A stretch of DNA of 9,265 nt from SIG701 sp045123975 (GTDB taxonomy: Bacteria; Bacillota; Clostridia; Oscillospirales; CAG-272), in the NCBI GenBank assembly GCA_045123975.1, contig JBGVKV010000037.1, forward strand, positions 1 to 9,265. The letters are read 5' to 3'. The notes beneath the pieces were generated by a model that saw only the letters and a program-made list of their open reading frames with translations, was not told where the DNA came from and searched no databases. Shown one piece after another: positions 1 to 5,954 of the stretch. Numbering within the stretch: the first letter of the stretch is position 1; each line of letters opens with the position of its first letter. Both the position numbers and the translations under genes were made by a program.

Positions 1-5
1 ACGTG

Positions 6-25
6 AAAAATGCCGCCCGGCGGCA
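6..25 (-). terminator. Outward-facing intrinsic terminator, left arm
   Basis: Read on the minus strand this is TGCCGC, a 3-nt loop, GCGGCA and then five Ts. It would stop leftward transcription leaving the inverted-repeat element. It mirrors the terminator at 358-382. The stem is short but very GC-rich. Confidence 0.5.
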
Positions 26-103
26 TCATGAAGTTTAGTTAGGAGTAGTCGCCACCACTCCGACTGACGGAAGGGAACGAGGAAGTTAGTTTATGGAATG
101 ATC

Positions 104-178
104 AAAGGGGGGACCGCTCCCCGCAGGTCCCCCCTTTACATCCCCCCATGGGCTCGGGGCGGTCCCCGAGACCCCCTT
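104..178 (+). repeat. Double-hairpin repeat block, copy 1
   Basis: Two perfect hairpins stand in a row. The first is a 12-bp stem (104-115 with 126-137, core AAAGGGGGGACC). The second is a 7-bp stem (153-159 with 164-170, CTCGGGG/CCCCGAG). They are joined by a linker containing CATGGG. The block is about 85% identical by eye to the reverse complement of 610-678, and both hairpins and the linker are kept in that copy. This suggests a dispersed structured repeat family. It lies inside the core of the larger inverted repeat at 6-382. Confidence 0.7.
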
Positions 179-230
179 GATCAATGTATATCCAAATGGG
201 ATGAAATCAAAATATCATTACGAGGAAAAT

Positions 231-249
231 GCGCTCTGCGGAGCGCAGT
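231..249 (+). repeat. Exact 19-nt inverted repeat, left copy
   Basis: GCGCTCTGCGGAGCGCAGT is repeated exactly as its reverse complement at 485-503. Each copy also folds on itself: here 230-236 pairs with 241-247 (TGCGCTC/GAGCGCA) around a four-base loop. It lies between the two double-hairpin blocks. Confidence 0.7.
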
Positions 250-357
250 GGCTAGCGGAGAAGGAAGATAGCGGAAGGAGACTTCTTTCATAAACTAACT
301 TTCTCGCTAGCTTCCGTCACTCGAAGTGGGAACGACTACTCCTAACCTTTCTTTATG

Positions 358-382
358 ATGCCGCCGATGGCGGCATTTTTTT
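358..382 (+). terminator. Outward-facing intrinsic terminator, right arm
   Basis: A perfect 8-bp stem ATGCCGCC / GGCGGCAT (358-365 with 369-376) closes a GAT loop and runs into seven Ts (376-382). It would stop rightward transcription. It forms the outer tip of the right arm of the inverted repeat and mirrors the leftward terminator at 6-25. Confidence 0.7.
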
Positions 383-444
383 ACATTGGTTAGAAGAATC
401 TGTTTAATTTTAAGATAACGGAGATGTACGTTGGCTTTAGATAG

Positions 445-472
445 CGGGACGTCGAGGGCGCCGTCCCCTACG
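445..472 (-). repeat. GTAGGGG-type palindromic repeat, partial
   Basis: On the minus strand this reads GTAGGGGACGGC, then a short spacer, then GACGTCCCG. It resembles half of the palindromic element at 6632-6681 (GTAGGGGCGACC...GGTCGCCCG). It may be a diverged half-copy of the same dispersed family. The match is loose and was judged by eye. Confidence 0.35.
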
Positions 473-484
473 ATGACAGCTGAT

Positions 485-503
485 ACTGCGCTCCGCAGAG
501 CGC
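485..503 (-). repeat. Exact 19-nt inverted repeat, right copy
   Basis: ACTGCGCTCCGCAGAGCGC is the exact reverse complement of 231-249. It has the same self-complementary core and sits within the second, opposed half of the repeat region. Confidence 0.7.
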
Positions 504-609
504 GCGACCTTCGACTCTGTCGAAGTCGACGACTTGGCAAAGCCAATGTCGCATTTTCCGCGTGGCGCGTCTATGTTGGCTTCCCCGTTTAGGTGCACTC
601 CGTTCCGGA

Positions 610-678
610 GGTCTCGGGGCCCTCCCCGAGCCCATGAGGGGTTGTAAAGGGGAGATCTGCGGAACGATCTCCCCTTTT
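610..678 (-). repeat. Double-hairpin repeat block, copy 2 (opposed)
   Basis: This is the reverse complement of the block at 104-178 with about ten differences and a two-base gap. It keeps the CTCGGGG/CCCCGAG hairpin (613-619 with 624-630), the CCCATG linker and a perfect 12-bp stem AAAGGGGAGATC/GATCTCCCCTTT (646-657 with 666-677). In the 12-bp stem the arms of the two copies differ but each copy still pairs perfectly, so changes have been compensated. That points to selection on, or recent amplification of, a folded element. Its rightmost hairpin ends in TTTT and might also act as a weak rightward terminator. Confidence 0.7.
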
Positions 679-798
679 ATCTGTCCTGTAGCATAATCGC
701 AGGTTTTGATTTTTCGATACGGACGTGCCATGCACACCCCTAACGTTTTCCCGCAGGGAGCATTTTGTAAACAAGAATCGAGGTGTCCCCCTTCTCCC

Positions 799-827
799 TT
801 GACAATCCGAGCGGGGCGGATTATAAT
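799..827 (+). promoter_or_regulatory. Perfect consensus sigma-A promoter
   Basis: TTGACA (799-804), a 17-nt spacer and TATAAT (822-827) match the housekeeping consensus exactly. Transcription should start near 834, giving a leader of about 24 nt before the DUF896 start codon at 858. An exact consensus predicts strong constitutive initiation unless a repressor acts. I saw no clear operator palindrome over it. Confidence 0.9.
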
Positions 828-857
828 TACTCATATGCAACTCACACGGAGGACACT

Positions 858-1070
858 ATGGATCCGAAACTTTTGGAGCGCATCAACGAACTGGCAAGAA
901 AATCCAAAGAAACCCCTCTCACCGAGGAAGAAAAGGCGGAGCAGGCCCAGCTTCGCGCCGAATACATCAAGGAATACCGGGCAACTCTTCGGGGCATTCT
1001 GGAAAATACCGTGATCCAGCGTCCCGACGGAACGAAGGAAAAACTGAAAAAACGCTCTGACAAAGAATAA
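858..1070 (+). CDS. DUF896 (YnzC-like) small protein
   Basis: This encodes 70 residues. The pattern LLERINELARKSKE - LTEEEKAEQAQLRAEYIKEYR near residues 5-40 is the hallmark of the DUF896/YnzC family, small helical proteins whose molecular role is not established; the Bacillus subtilis relative is in an SOS-induced operon. The protein is highly charged, with no signal peptide or membrane segment, so it is probably cytosolic. The tail (RPDGTKEKLKKRSDKE) is basic and likely flexible. The ATG at 858 is chosen because GGAGGA (848-853) precedes it by four bases and the family begins here. A longer in-frame start at 783 lies upstream of the promoter's predicted start site. It is first in a unit with the pyridoxal kinase (14-nt gap) and the HD protein. 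Confidence 0.88.
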   Translation: MDPKLLERINELARKSKETPLTEEEKAEQAQLRAEYIKEYRATLRGILENTVIQRPDGTKEKLKKRSDKE

Positions 1071-1084
1071 CCGAGGCCGATATT

Positions 1085-1960
1085 ATGAAACAGAAACGCA
1101 TTCTATCCGTACAGGATATCTCCTGCTTTGGCAAATGCTCCAACACCGTGGCTCTGCCCATCCTCTCCGCCGCCGGTGTGGAGACCGCCATTCTCCCCAC
1201 GGCCCTGCTGTCCACCCACACGGGAGGATTCACGGGCTTCACCTTTCTCGATCTGACACAGGAAATGAAGGGGATCCTTGCCCATTTTGACCGGGCGGAT
1301 ATTCGTTTTGATATGCTGTACACCGGCTATTTCGGCTCCGTGGAGCAGCTTCGCATGGTATCCGACGCCAAAAGCGCCATCCTGAAGGAGGGCGGAACCA
1401 CCCTGGTGGATCCCGTGCTGGGCGACGGAGGAAAACTGTACTCCATCTACGACGACGCCTTCGTGTGCGCCATGCGGGAGTTCGTGTCCGGGGCGGATCT
1501 GATCACTCCCAACGTGACGGAGGCCTGCCTTTTGGCGGATATTCCCTACACCGGCGATCACTACGATCACGAAAAGATGGAGACGATTTTGTCCCGCCTT
1601 TGTGAATTGGGCTGCCGCAGTGCGGTGATCACCGGCGTGCATTTCGGGGAGAACGAAATCGGCATCGTCTACCGGAATTTTGAGAGCGGAGAGAAGTTCA
1701 CCCTTGCCTCCGCCCGCACCGACGCGCCCCTCCACGGCACAGGCGACGTATTCACCTCCGCTTTGGCGGGCTATCTTCTGGCGGGATTCGATGCCCGGGG
1801 CGCACTGACACGGACCGTATCCTTCATCGCCGAATGCATTGAAAAGACCGAGGACGCGCTGCCCGAGCACTGGTACGGCGTGAAGTTTGAGAACTCCTTG
1901 TACCGCATCACCGAGGATATCCGTAAAAAACAGTGGGAGGATGCCCTTTTGGGCCACTGA
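1085..1960 (+). CDS. pdxK: Pyridoxal/pyridoxamine kinase (PfkB/ribokinase superfamily)
   Basis: This protein of 291 residues phosphorylates pyridoxal, pyridoxamine or pyridoxine with ATP to feed the PLP salvage pathway in the cytosol. Family marks are the N-terminal SVQDISCFGKCSNTVALPIL (8-27), the THTGGF segment (44-49), VDPVLGDGGKLY (108-119), TPNVTEACLL (141-150) and the HGTGD box (217-221), whose D221 is the expected catalytic base. Length is normal for this family (about 280-290). It follows the DUF896 gene by 14 nt with only a weak GAGG ribosome site, and the HD gene starts three bases after its stop, so co-translation is likely. The pdxK/pdxY naming split and exact vitamer preference cannot be settled from sequence. 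A related PfkB kinase such as a hydroxymethylpyrimidine kinase is possible but less likely. Confidence 0.87.
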   Translation: MKQKRILSVQDISCFGKCSNTVALPILSAAGVETAILPTALLSTHTGGFTGFTFLDLTQEMKGILAHFDRADIRFDMLYTGYFGSVEQLRMVSDAKSAILKEGGTTLVDPVLGDGGKLYSIYDDAFVCAMREFVSGADLITPNVTEACLLADIPYTGDHYDHEKMETILSRLCELGCRSAVITGVHFGENEIGIVYRNFESGEKFTLASARTDAPLHGTGDVFTSALAGYLLAGFDARGALTRTVSFIAECIEKTEDALPEHWYGVKFENSLYRITEDIRKKQWEDALLGH

Positions 1961-1963
1961 TAT

Positions 1964-2623
1964 ATGATCACATACGAATCTCTGAAGCAAAACGAGGAGA
2001 TCCGCACCCTCATCGCCCGGGCGGATGAATCCCTGCGGGTATTGGGATTCACAGAGCATAGCTTTGCCCACGTATGCCGGGTAGCGGACACGGCGGGATA
2101 CATTCTGGAAAGTCTGGGATACTCGGAGCACGAGGCGGAGCTTGCCCGCATCGCTGCCTATCTGCACGACATCGGTAATCTGGTAAACCGGGTGGAGCAC
2201 GCTCAATCCGGTGCCGTCATGGCCTTCGTGCTTCTTACGAAGATGGGAATGGATATGGAGGATATTGCCGCCATCACCACCGCCATCGGCAACCATCACG
2301 AGGGCACGGGTGTGCCCGTGAACGCCATCGCCGCCGCTCTCATTCTGGCGGACAAGGCAGACGTGCGCCGATCCCGGGTCCGTGCCGACGAGGAAACGGC
2401 CCCCGACATTCACGATCGGGTGAATTATTCCGTGACGGAGTCCGTCCTCACCGTATCCGAGGACAAAACCACAGTGACACTGACTTTGAAAATCGACACG
2501 GCTCACAGCTCTGTTGCCGATTATTTTGAGATTTTTATGGAGCGGATGCTCCTTTGCCGCCATGCGGCAAAGCGTCTGGGCCTGCGCTTTGCTTTGACGA
2601 TCAACGATCACACGGTTATGTAA
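1964..2623 (+). CDS. HD-domain metal-dependent phosphohydrolase, substrate unknown
   Basis: This protein has 219 residues. Putative HD metal ligands are visible in order: H36 (in SFAHVCRVA), H68-D69 (in AAYLHDIGN), H111 or H112 (in GNHHEG) and D130 (in LILADKADV). This is the H...HD...H...D pattern of metal-dependent phosphohydrolases, a superfamily covering nucleotidases, phosphodiesterases and (p)ppGpp hydrolases. Residues from about 150 form a C-terminal part rich in T, V and E that I do not recognise. There is no signal peptide or membrane segment. The start codon lies three bases after the kinase stop without a good ribosome site, so it probably depends on translational coupling. Gene order suggests a link to vitamin B6 or nucleotide turnover, but that is inference. 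It ends just before a strong terminator. Confidence 0.8.
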   Translation: MITYESLKQNEEIRTLIARADESLRVLGFTEHSFAHVCRVADTAGYILESLGYSEHEAELARIAAYLHDIGNLVNRVEHAQSGAVMAFVLLTKMGMDMEDIAAITTAIGNHHEGTGVPVNAIAAALILADKADVRRSRVRADEETAPDIHDRVNYSVTESVLTVSEDKTTVTLTLKIDTAHSSVADYFEIFMERMLLCRHAAKRLGLRFALTINDHTVM

Positions 2624-2631
2624 TTCCACCG

Positions 2632-2663
2632 GGACTGCCGCTCTTTGGCGGCAGTCCTTTTTT
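2632..2663 (+). terminator. Strong intrinsic terminator of the DUF896-pdxK-HD unit
   Basis: A perfect 10-bp stem GGACTGCCGC / GCGGCAGTCC (2632-2641 with 2648-2657) with a 6-nt loop is followed at once by six Ts (2658-2663). It lies eight bases after the HD gene stop and separates this unit from the purine operon. Confidence 0.93.
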
Positions 2664-2744
2664 CCGTATACTCCGCCCGTGCCGGACACACACATACGCT
2701 TCCGTTTTTATTATATATTTGTGCAAAATGGCAATCGACTTTGC

Positions 2745-2773
2745 TTGACATTTCCCCTCGAATATGGTATCCT
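2745..2773 (+). promoter_or_regulatory. Sigma-A promoter of the purine operon
   Basis: TTGACA (2745-2750), a 17-nt spacer and TATCCT (2768-2773), with a TG at 2765-2766 that forms an extended -10. The predicted start is near 2780, about ten bases before the ZTP aptamer and about 160 before purE. The 80 bases between the preceding terminator and this promoter are A/T-rich and show nothing else I can name. Confidence 0.85.
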
Positions 2774-2790
2774 ATTTACAGTGTTATTTT

Positions 2791-2870
2791 TCGGCTTGTG
2801 TGACTGACGGATTCGTGGAATCAACCACAGGAAGCATGGGCTTTGATTACTATATGCCGACCGTCTGGGC
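2791..2870 (+). ncRNA. ZTP riboswitch (pfl motif) aptamer
   Basis: The leader carries the conserved parts of the ZTP/ZMP-sensing aptamer in the right order. P1 is GCTT with AAGC (2794-2797 with 2832-2835). The conserved GTGACTGACGG (2800-2810) follows its 5' strand. The inner hairpin is GTGG-loop-CCAC (2815-2818 with 2825-2828), followed by AGGAAGC. After a variable linker comes the diagnostic 3' segment CCGTCTGGGCA (2861-2871). GACGG (2806-2810) pairs with CCGTC (2861-2865) to make the defining pseudoknot. Known members sense ZTP/ZMP, which accumulate when 10-formyl-THF is scarce, and turn on purine and folate genes. That fits its place in front of purE. Judged by motif; not checked with a covariance model. 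Confidence 0.9.
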
Positions 2871-2908
2871 AGTCTCTCAAGAACACATGGGATGACTGCG
2901 CCTTTTTT
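2867..2908 (+). terminator. Riboswitch-controlled intrinsic terminator
   Basis: GCAGTC (2869-2874) pairs with GACTGC (2894-2899), extended outward by GG/CC around a bulge and inward by TCTC/GGGA with one wobble pair. The loop is about 10 nt, and six Ts follow (2903-2908). The 5' strand overlaps the conserved GGGCA end of the ZTP aptamer, and the pseudoknot strand lies directly beside it. Ligand binding should therefore compete with terminator formation, giving an ON switch for purE onward. The mechanism is inferred from this overlap. Confidence 0.85.
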
Positions 2909-2940
2909 CTTTTCAGGCGGTTTCGGGAAAGGACTTTATT

Positions 2941-3438
2941 GTGAAAAAAGTTGGAATTATCATGGGAAGCGACAGCGATCTTCCCGTAGTGGAGAAGGCC
3001 ATCTCTACCCTGGCAGAGCTGAACATCCCCACGGAAGTGCACGTGTACTCTGCTCACCGCACCCCCATTGAGGCACGGGATTTTTCCGTGAACGCACGCG
3101 CAAACGGTTTCGGCGCCATCATTGCGGCCGCAGGTAAGGCAGCTCATCTGGCCGGTGCCATCGCTGCGAACACCACCCTTCCCGTAATCGGTATTCCTGT
3201 CAAATCGTCTACTCTTGACGGCATTGACGCTCTGTTGTCCACCGTACAGATGCCCGCAGGCATCCCTGTTGCCACGGTTGCCATCGACGGAGCCGCCAAT
3301 GCCGCTTTGCTTGCTGCACAGATCATCGCCGTGGACGACGCGGATCTGGCCGCCCGACTGGATGCCATGCGGAAGGCTGCATCCGAAAAAGTACTTCGCG
3401 CCAACGCGGAGATTGAAAAGAAATACAGCACCATCTAA
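2941..3438 (+). CDS. purE: N5-carboxyaminoimidazole ribonucleotide mutase (PurE, class I type)
   Basis: This protein of 165 residues interconverts N5-CAIR and CAIR in de novo purine synthesis. GSDSDLP (9-15) and SAHRTP (37-42) form the nucleotide and catalytic pocket; AGKAAHLAG (64-72), STLDGIDALLS and QMPAGIPVATV (103-113) are typical of class I PurE octamers. A lysine sits where many homologues have glycine (GKAAHL rather than GGAAHL). I believe this variant is common in Clostridia. The start is a GTG at 2941, supported by AAAGGA (2928-2933) and by the match of the N-terminus MKKVGIIMGS to the family. It is the first gene below the ZTP riboswitch. The purF-type gene begins ten bases after it, and its ribosome site overlaps the purE stop. 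No purK is seen in this window. Confidence 0.95.
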   Translation: MKKVGIIMGSDSDLPVVEKAISTLAELNIPTEVHVYSAHRTPIEARDFSVNARANGFGAIIAAAGKAAHLAGAIAANTTLPVIGIPVKSSTLDGIDALLSTVQMPAGIPVATVAIDGAANAALLAAQIIAVDDADLAARLDAMRKAASEKVLRANAEIEKKYSTI

Positions 3439-3448
3439 GGAGATATCT

Positions 3449-4873
3449 ATGGGAGGATTTTTTGGCGCAGTATGCCGCCGGGACGTGATCGGCGACGTGT
3501 TCTTCGGTACGGACTACCATTCCCACCTGGGCACCGCCCGGGGCGGTATGGCCGCATACGATCCCGAGATCGGCTTGCAGCGCGATATTCATAATATTCA
3601 GAATTCCCCGTTCCGCACCAAGTTTGAGCACGTTTTGGACGAGATGAAGGGATGCGCCGCCATCGGCATCATCAGCGATTCCAATCCCCAGCCTCTGCTC
3701 ATCCGCTCCGTGCACGGAACCTACGCCATCTGCACCATCGGCATCATCAACAACGCCGAGGAGCTGATCGGCACCTATCTGACGGCCAGCGGCGGACATT
3801 TCAACGCCATGACCGGCGGTGCCGTTAACGCCACGGAGCTGGTGGCGGCACTGATCGACCGTCGGGGAGATCTCACCGAGGGCATCCGCTTCGCCCAGGA
3901 CGTAATCGAGGGTACCGCCAACATCCTGCTTCTGAAGGATGACGGCTCTCTTATCGCCGCCCGGGATAAGCTGGGACGGATCCCCGTGGTGTTGGGCAAG
4001 AACGAGGACGGTTACTGCGTAACCTTTGAGTCCTTTGCGGCACACAAGACCGGCTACGAAATCGAAAGAGAACTGGGCCCCGGCGAGATCGTGCACATTA
4101 CCCCCGACGGGGTGACACAGCTGGCCCCGCCCGGCGACAAAATGCGGATCTGCGCCTTCCTTTGGAGCTACTACGGATACCCCACCTCCTCCTACGAGGG
4201 AACCAACGTGGAGATCATGCGCTACCGCAACGGCCAGATCATGGCAAAGAAGGATATGGAAGCCGGCATCACCGAGGAGCTGGACTACGTCAGCGGCGTG
4301 CCTGATTCCGGCACACCTCACGCCATCGGCTATGCCAATGAAAGCGACGTGCCCTTCGCCCGTCCTTACATCAAATACACCCCCACCTGGGCCCGCAGCT
4401 TCACTCCCCAGAGCCAGGCGGAAAGAAGCCGCATCGCCAAGATGAAGCAGATCGCCATTCACGAATTGATCGAGAATAAGAATCTGCTCTTCGTGGACGA
4501 CTCCATCGTCCGCGGCACCCAGCTGAAGGAAACCGTGGATTTCCTCTACGATAACGGTGCCAAATCGGTGCACATGCGCTCCGCCTGCCCGCCCATCATG
4601 TACAAGTGCAAGTATCTGAATTTCTCAAGATCTACCTCCGAGATGGATCTGATCACCCGCCGCACCATTCTGGAGCTGGAGGGACACGAGGGATTCAACC
4701 ATTTGGACGAGTACAGCCGCTCCGACACGGAAAGAGGACAGAATCTCCGCCGCGCTATCTGCGAGAAGTTCAACTTCTCCTCCCTGGAGTTCCAGTCCCT
4801 GGAGGGCGTTCTCGAGTCCATCGGCGTTGACCCCTGCAAGCTCTGCACCTACTGCTGGAACGGCAAGGAATAA
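3449..4873 (+). CDS. purF: Amidophosphoribosyltransferase-type protein lacking the glutaminase cysteine
   Basis: This protein of 474 residues has the PurF fold: an N-terminal Ntn-hydrolase (glutamine amidotransferase) domain to about residue 230 and a phosphoribosyltransferase domain after it. The PRPP loop is intact (LLFVDDSIVRGTQ, about 346-358), as are GVPDSGTPHAIGYANES and KYTPTW. The four cysteine positions of the Fe-S form of PurF appear kept: C235 (KMRIC), C387 (YKC) and C463/C466 (CKLC), with an extra C469. The protein begins MGGFFGAV, whereas active PurF matures to CG.FGI, so the nucleophile position is glycine. The usual GH.RYST and HNG motifs are also replaced (GIISDSN, TIGIINN). 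It may use free ammonia, receive it from a partner, or have another role. Start chosen at 3449 (AAGGAG at 3437-3442). It sits between purE and purM. Confidence 0.87.
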   Translation: MGGFFGAVCRRDVIGDVFFGTDYHSHLGTARGGMAAYDPEIGLQRDIHNIQNSPFRTKFEHVLDEMKGCAAIGIISDSNPQPLLIRSVHGTYAICTIGIINNAEELIGTYLTASGGHFNAMTGGAVNATELVAALIDRRGDLTEGIRFAQDVIEGTANILLLKDDGSLIAARDKLGRIPVVLGKNEDGYCVTFESFAAHKTGYEIERELGPGEIVHITPDGVTQLAPPGDKMRICAFLWSYYGYPTSSYEGTNVEIMRYRNGQIMAKKDMEAGITEELDYVSGVPDSGTPHAIGYANESDVPFARPYIKYTPTWARSFTPQSQAERSRIAKMKQIAIHELIENKNLLFVDDSIVRGTQLKETVDFLYDNGAKSVHMRSACPPIMYKCKYLNFSRSTSEMDLITRRTILELEGHEGFNHLDEYSRSDTERGQNLRRAICEKFNFSSLEFQSLEGVLESIGVDPCKLCTYCWNGKE

Positions 4874-4916
4874 TCCCCCAACTTAAATTATTTGATTCAC
4901 GAAAGGATCACCGAAT

Positions 4917-5954
4917 ATGAGAAGTGAAAGCGAAAGCTACAAAGCCGCCGGCGTGGACATTACCGCCGGTTACCGTGCCGTGGAACTGATGAAGGCACAC
5001 ATCAAGCGCACCAAGAACGAAGGCTCCGTTGACGATATCGGCGGCTTCGGCGGTATGTTCATTCCGCCTCTGGCCGGCATGAAGGATCCCGTTCTGGTCA
5101 GCGGCACCGACGGCGTCGGTACCAAGATCAAGTTGGCCTTTATGATGGACAAGCACGACACCGTAGGTATCGACTGCGTGGCGATGTGCGTAAACGACAT
5201 CATCTGCGCCGGTGCCCGTCCTCTGTTCTTCCTCGACTACATTGCCTGCGGCAAGAACGAGCCCGAGAAGATCGCTGCCATCGTTTCCGGCGTAGCCGAG
5301 GGCTGTGTACAGTCCGGCTGTGCGCTGATCGGCGGCGAGACCGCGGAGCATCCCGGTCTGATGCCCGAGGATGAGTACGATCTGGCCGGATTTGCGGTTG
5401 GCATCGTGGACCGCTCCAAGGTGATCGACAAGAATAACGTACATCCCGGCGACGTAATCATCGCCCTGCCCTCCAGCGGCGTACACTCCAACGGCTTCTC
5501 CCTGGTTCGCCACGCGCTGGATATCGAGAATGCGGATCTGACCTCCCCCCGTGAGTGCCTGGGCGGCAAGTCCCTGGGTGACACCCTCCTGACTCCCACC
5601 CGTCTGTACGTAAAGCCCGTTCTGGCTCTCTTGGAGCAGGTAAACGTACACGGCATCTCCCACATCACCGGCGGCGGATTCTACGAGAACATTCCCCGCT
5701 GTCTGCCCGACGGCACCTCCGCCAAGATCTGCCGTGCGGACGTGAAGATCCCCCCCATCTTCGATCTGATCGCCAAAGAGGGCAACGTACCCGAGCGTGA
5801 CATGTTCAACACCTTCAACATGGGCGTGGGCATGGCCATCGTGGTAGCGGCTGAGGACGCAGACTCCGCTCTGTCCATCCTCCGTGAGGCCGGTGAGGAC
5901 GCATACGTGATCGGCGAAGTGGTTGCCGGCGACGAGGGCGTTATCATATGCTAA
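4917..5954 (+). CDS. purM: Phosphoribosylformylglycinamidine cyclo-ligase (AIR synthetase)
   Basis: This protein of 345 residues closes FGAM to aminoimidazole ribonucleotide using ATP. Motifs in order: SGTDGVGTKIKLA (62-74, ATP site), GIDCVAMCVNDIICAGARPLFFLDYIACG (84-112), GGETAEHPG (139-147), SGVHSNGFSLVR (187-198), HITGGGFYENIPR (249-261) and FNTFNMGVGM (297-306), all standard for PurM, a dimer of the PurM/PurL/SelD/HypE/ThiL fold. Length is typical. GAAAGGA (4901-4906 region) lies about ten bases before the ATG. The stop overlaps the purN start by seven bases, a usual sign of coupling. Its substrate needs PurL, which is not in the window. Confidence 0.96.
   Translation: MRSESESYKAAGVDITAGYRAVELMKAHIKRTKNEGSVDDIGGFGGMFIPPLAGMKDPVLVSGTDGVGTKIKLAFMMDKHDTVGIDCVAMCVNDIICAGARPLFFLDYIACGKNEPEKIAAIVSGVAEGCVQSGCALIGGETAEHPGLMPEDEYDLAGFAVGIVDRSKVIDKNNVHPGDVIIALPSSGVHSNGFSLVRHALDIENADLTSPRECLGGKSLGDTLLTPTRLYVKPVLALLEQVNVHGISHITGGGFYENIPRCLPDGTSAKICRADVKIPPIFDLIAKEGNVPERDMFNTFNMGVGMAIVVAAEDADSALSILREAGEDAYVIGEVVAGDEGVIIC

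Larger units (their letters stand above)
6..382. repeat. Long imperfect inverted repeat with terminator-tipped arms
   Basis: Positions 6-95 and 289-382 are reverse complements of each other over about 90 bp, with perhaps 80-85% identity by eye. Matched stretches include CATAAACTAACTT, CTTCCGTCA, CGACTACTCCTAAC and ATGATGCCGCCG with its partner. The outer tip of each arm is a GC hairpin followed, reading outward, by a T run, so each arm ends as an intrinsic terminator facing away from the centre. The roughly 190-bp core (96-288) has no convincing ORF. It could be a MITE-like non-autonomous element, or two opposed copies of a small transcribed unit. No target-site duplication is obvious at the two ends, although only five bases of left flank are visible. 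The pairing is seen directly; the identity of the element is unknown. Confidence 0.75.
383..798. other. Non-coding, hairpin-rich intergenic stretch
   Basis: I find no credible gene here. Minus-strand open frames exist (for example across 307-546 and 468-737), but they run straight through repeat blocks and have no family resemblance. Besides the separately listed repeats, two compact hairpins are visible: CTTCGAC-TCT-GTCGAAG (509-525) and TTGGC-AAA-GCCAA (534-546). The nonamer AGATAGCGG occurs at 439-447 and also at 267-275. The stretch from 680 to 798 shows nothing recognisable until the promoter. Confidence 0.5.

Noticed and set aside
62..70. GACTGACGG, identical to the core of the ZTP aptamer at 2802-2810
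   Set aside because: The neighbouring helices and the diagnostic CCGTCTGGGCA are missing, and the bases are part of the inverted-repeat arm. Treated as coincidence.
1..798. CRISPR array or integron-type cassette in the repeat-rich left end
   Set aside because: The repeats are inverted pairs of differing size, not regularly spaced direct repeats, and there is no cas or integrase gene in the window.
307..840. Three overlapping minus-strand open frames (about 79-89 codons each) in the left intergenic region
   Set aside because: They run through inverted repeats and hairpins, overlap one another in different frames, lack ribosome sites and show no family resemblance. They most likely result from G+C-rich repeat DNA.
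783..857. Longer start for the DUF896 gene
   Set aside because: It begins upstream of the consensus promoter's predicted start site. The ATG at 858 has GGAGGA at proper spacing and gives the normal family length.
3215..3448. In-frame upstream extension of the purF-type reading frame
   Set aside because: It lies within purE in another frame. The ATG at 3449 has a good ribosome site and matches the family N-terminus.
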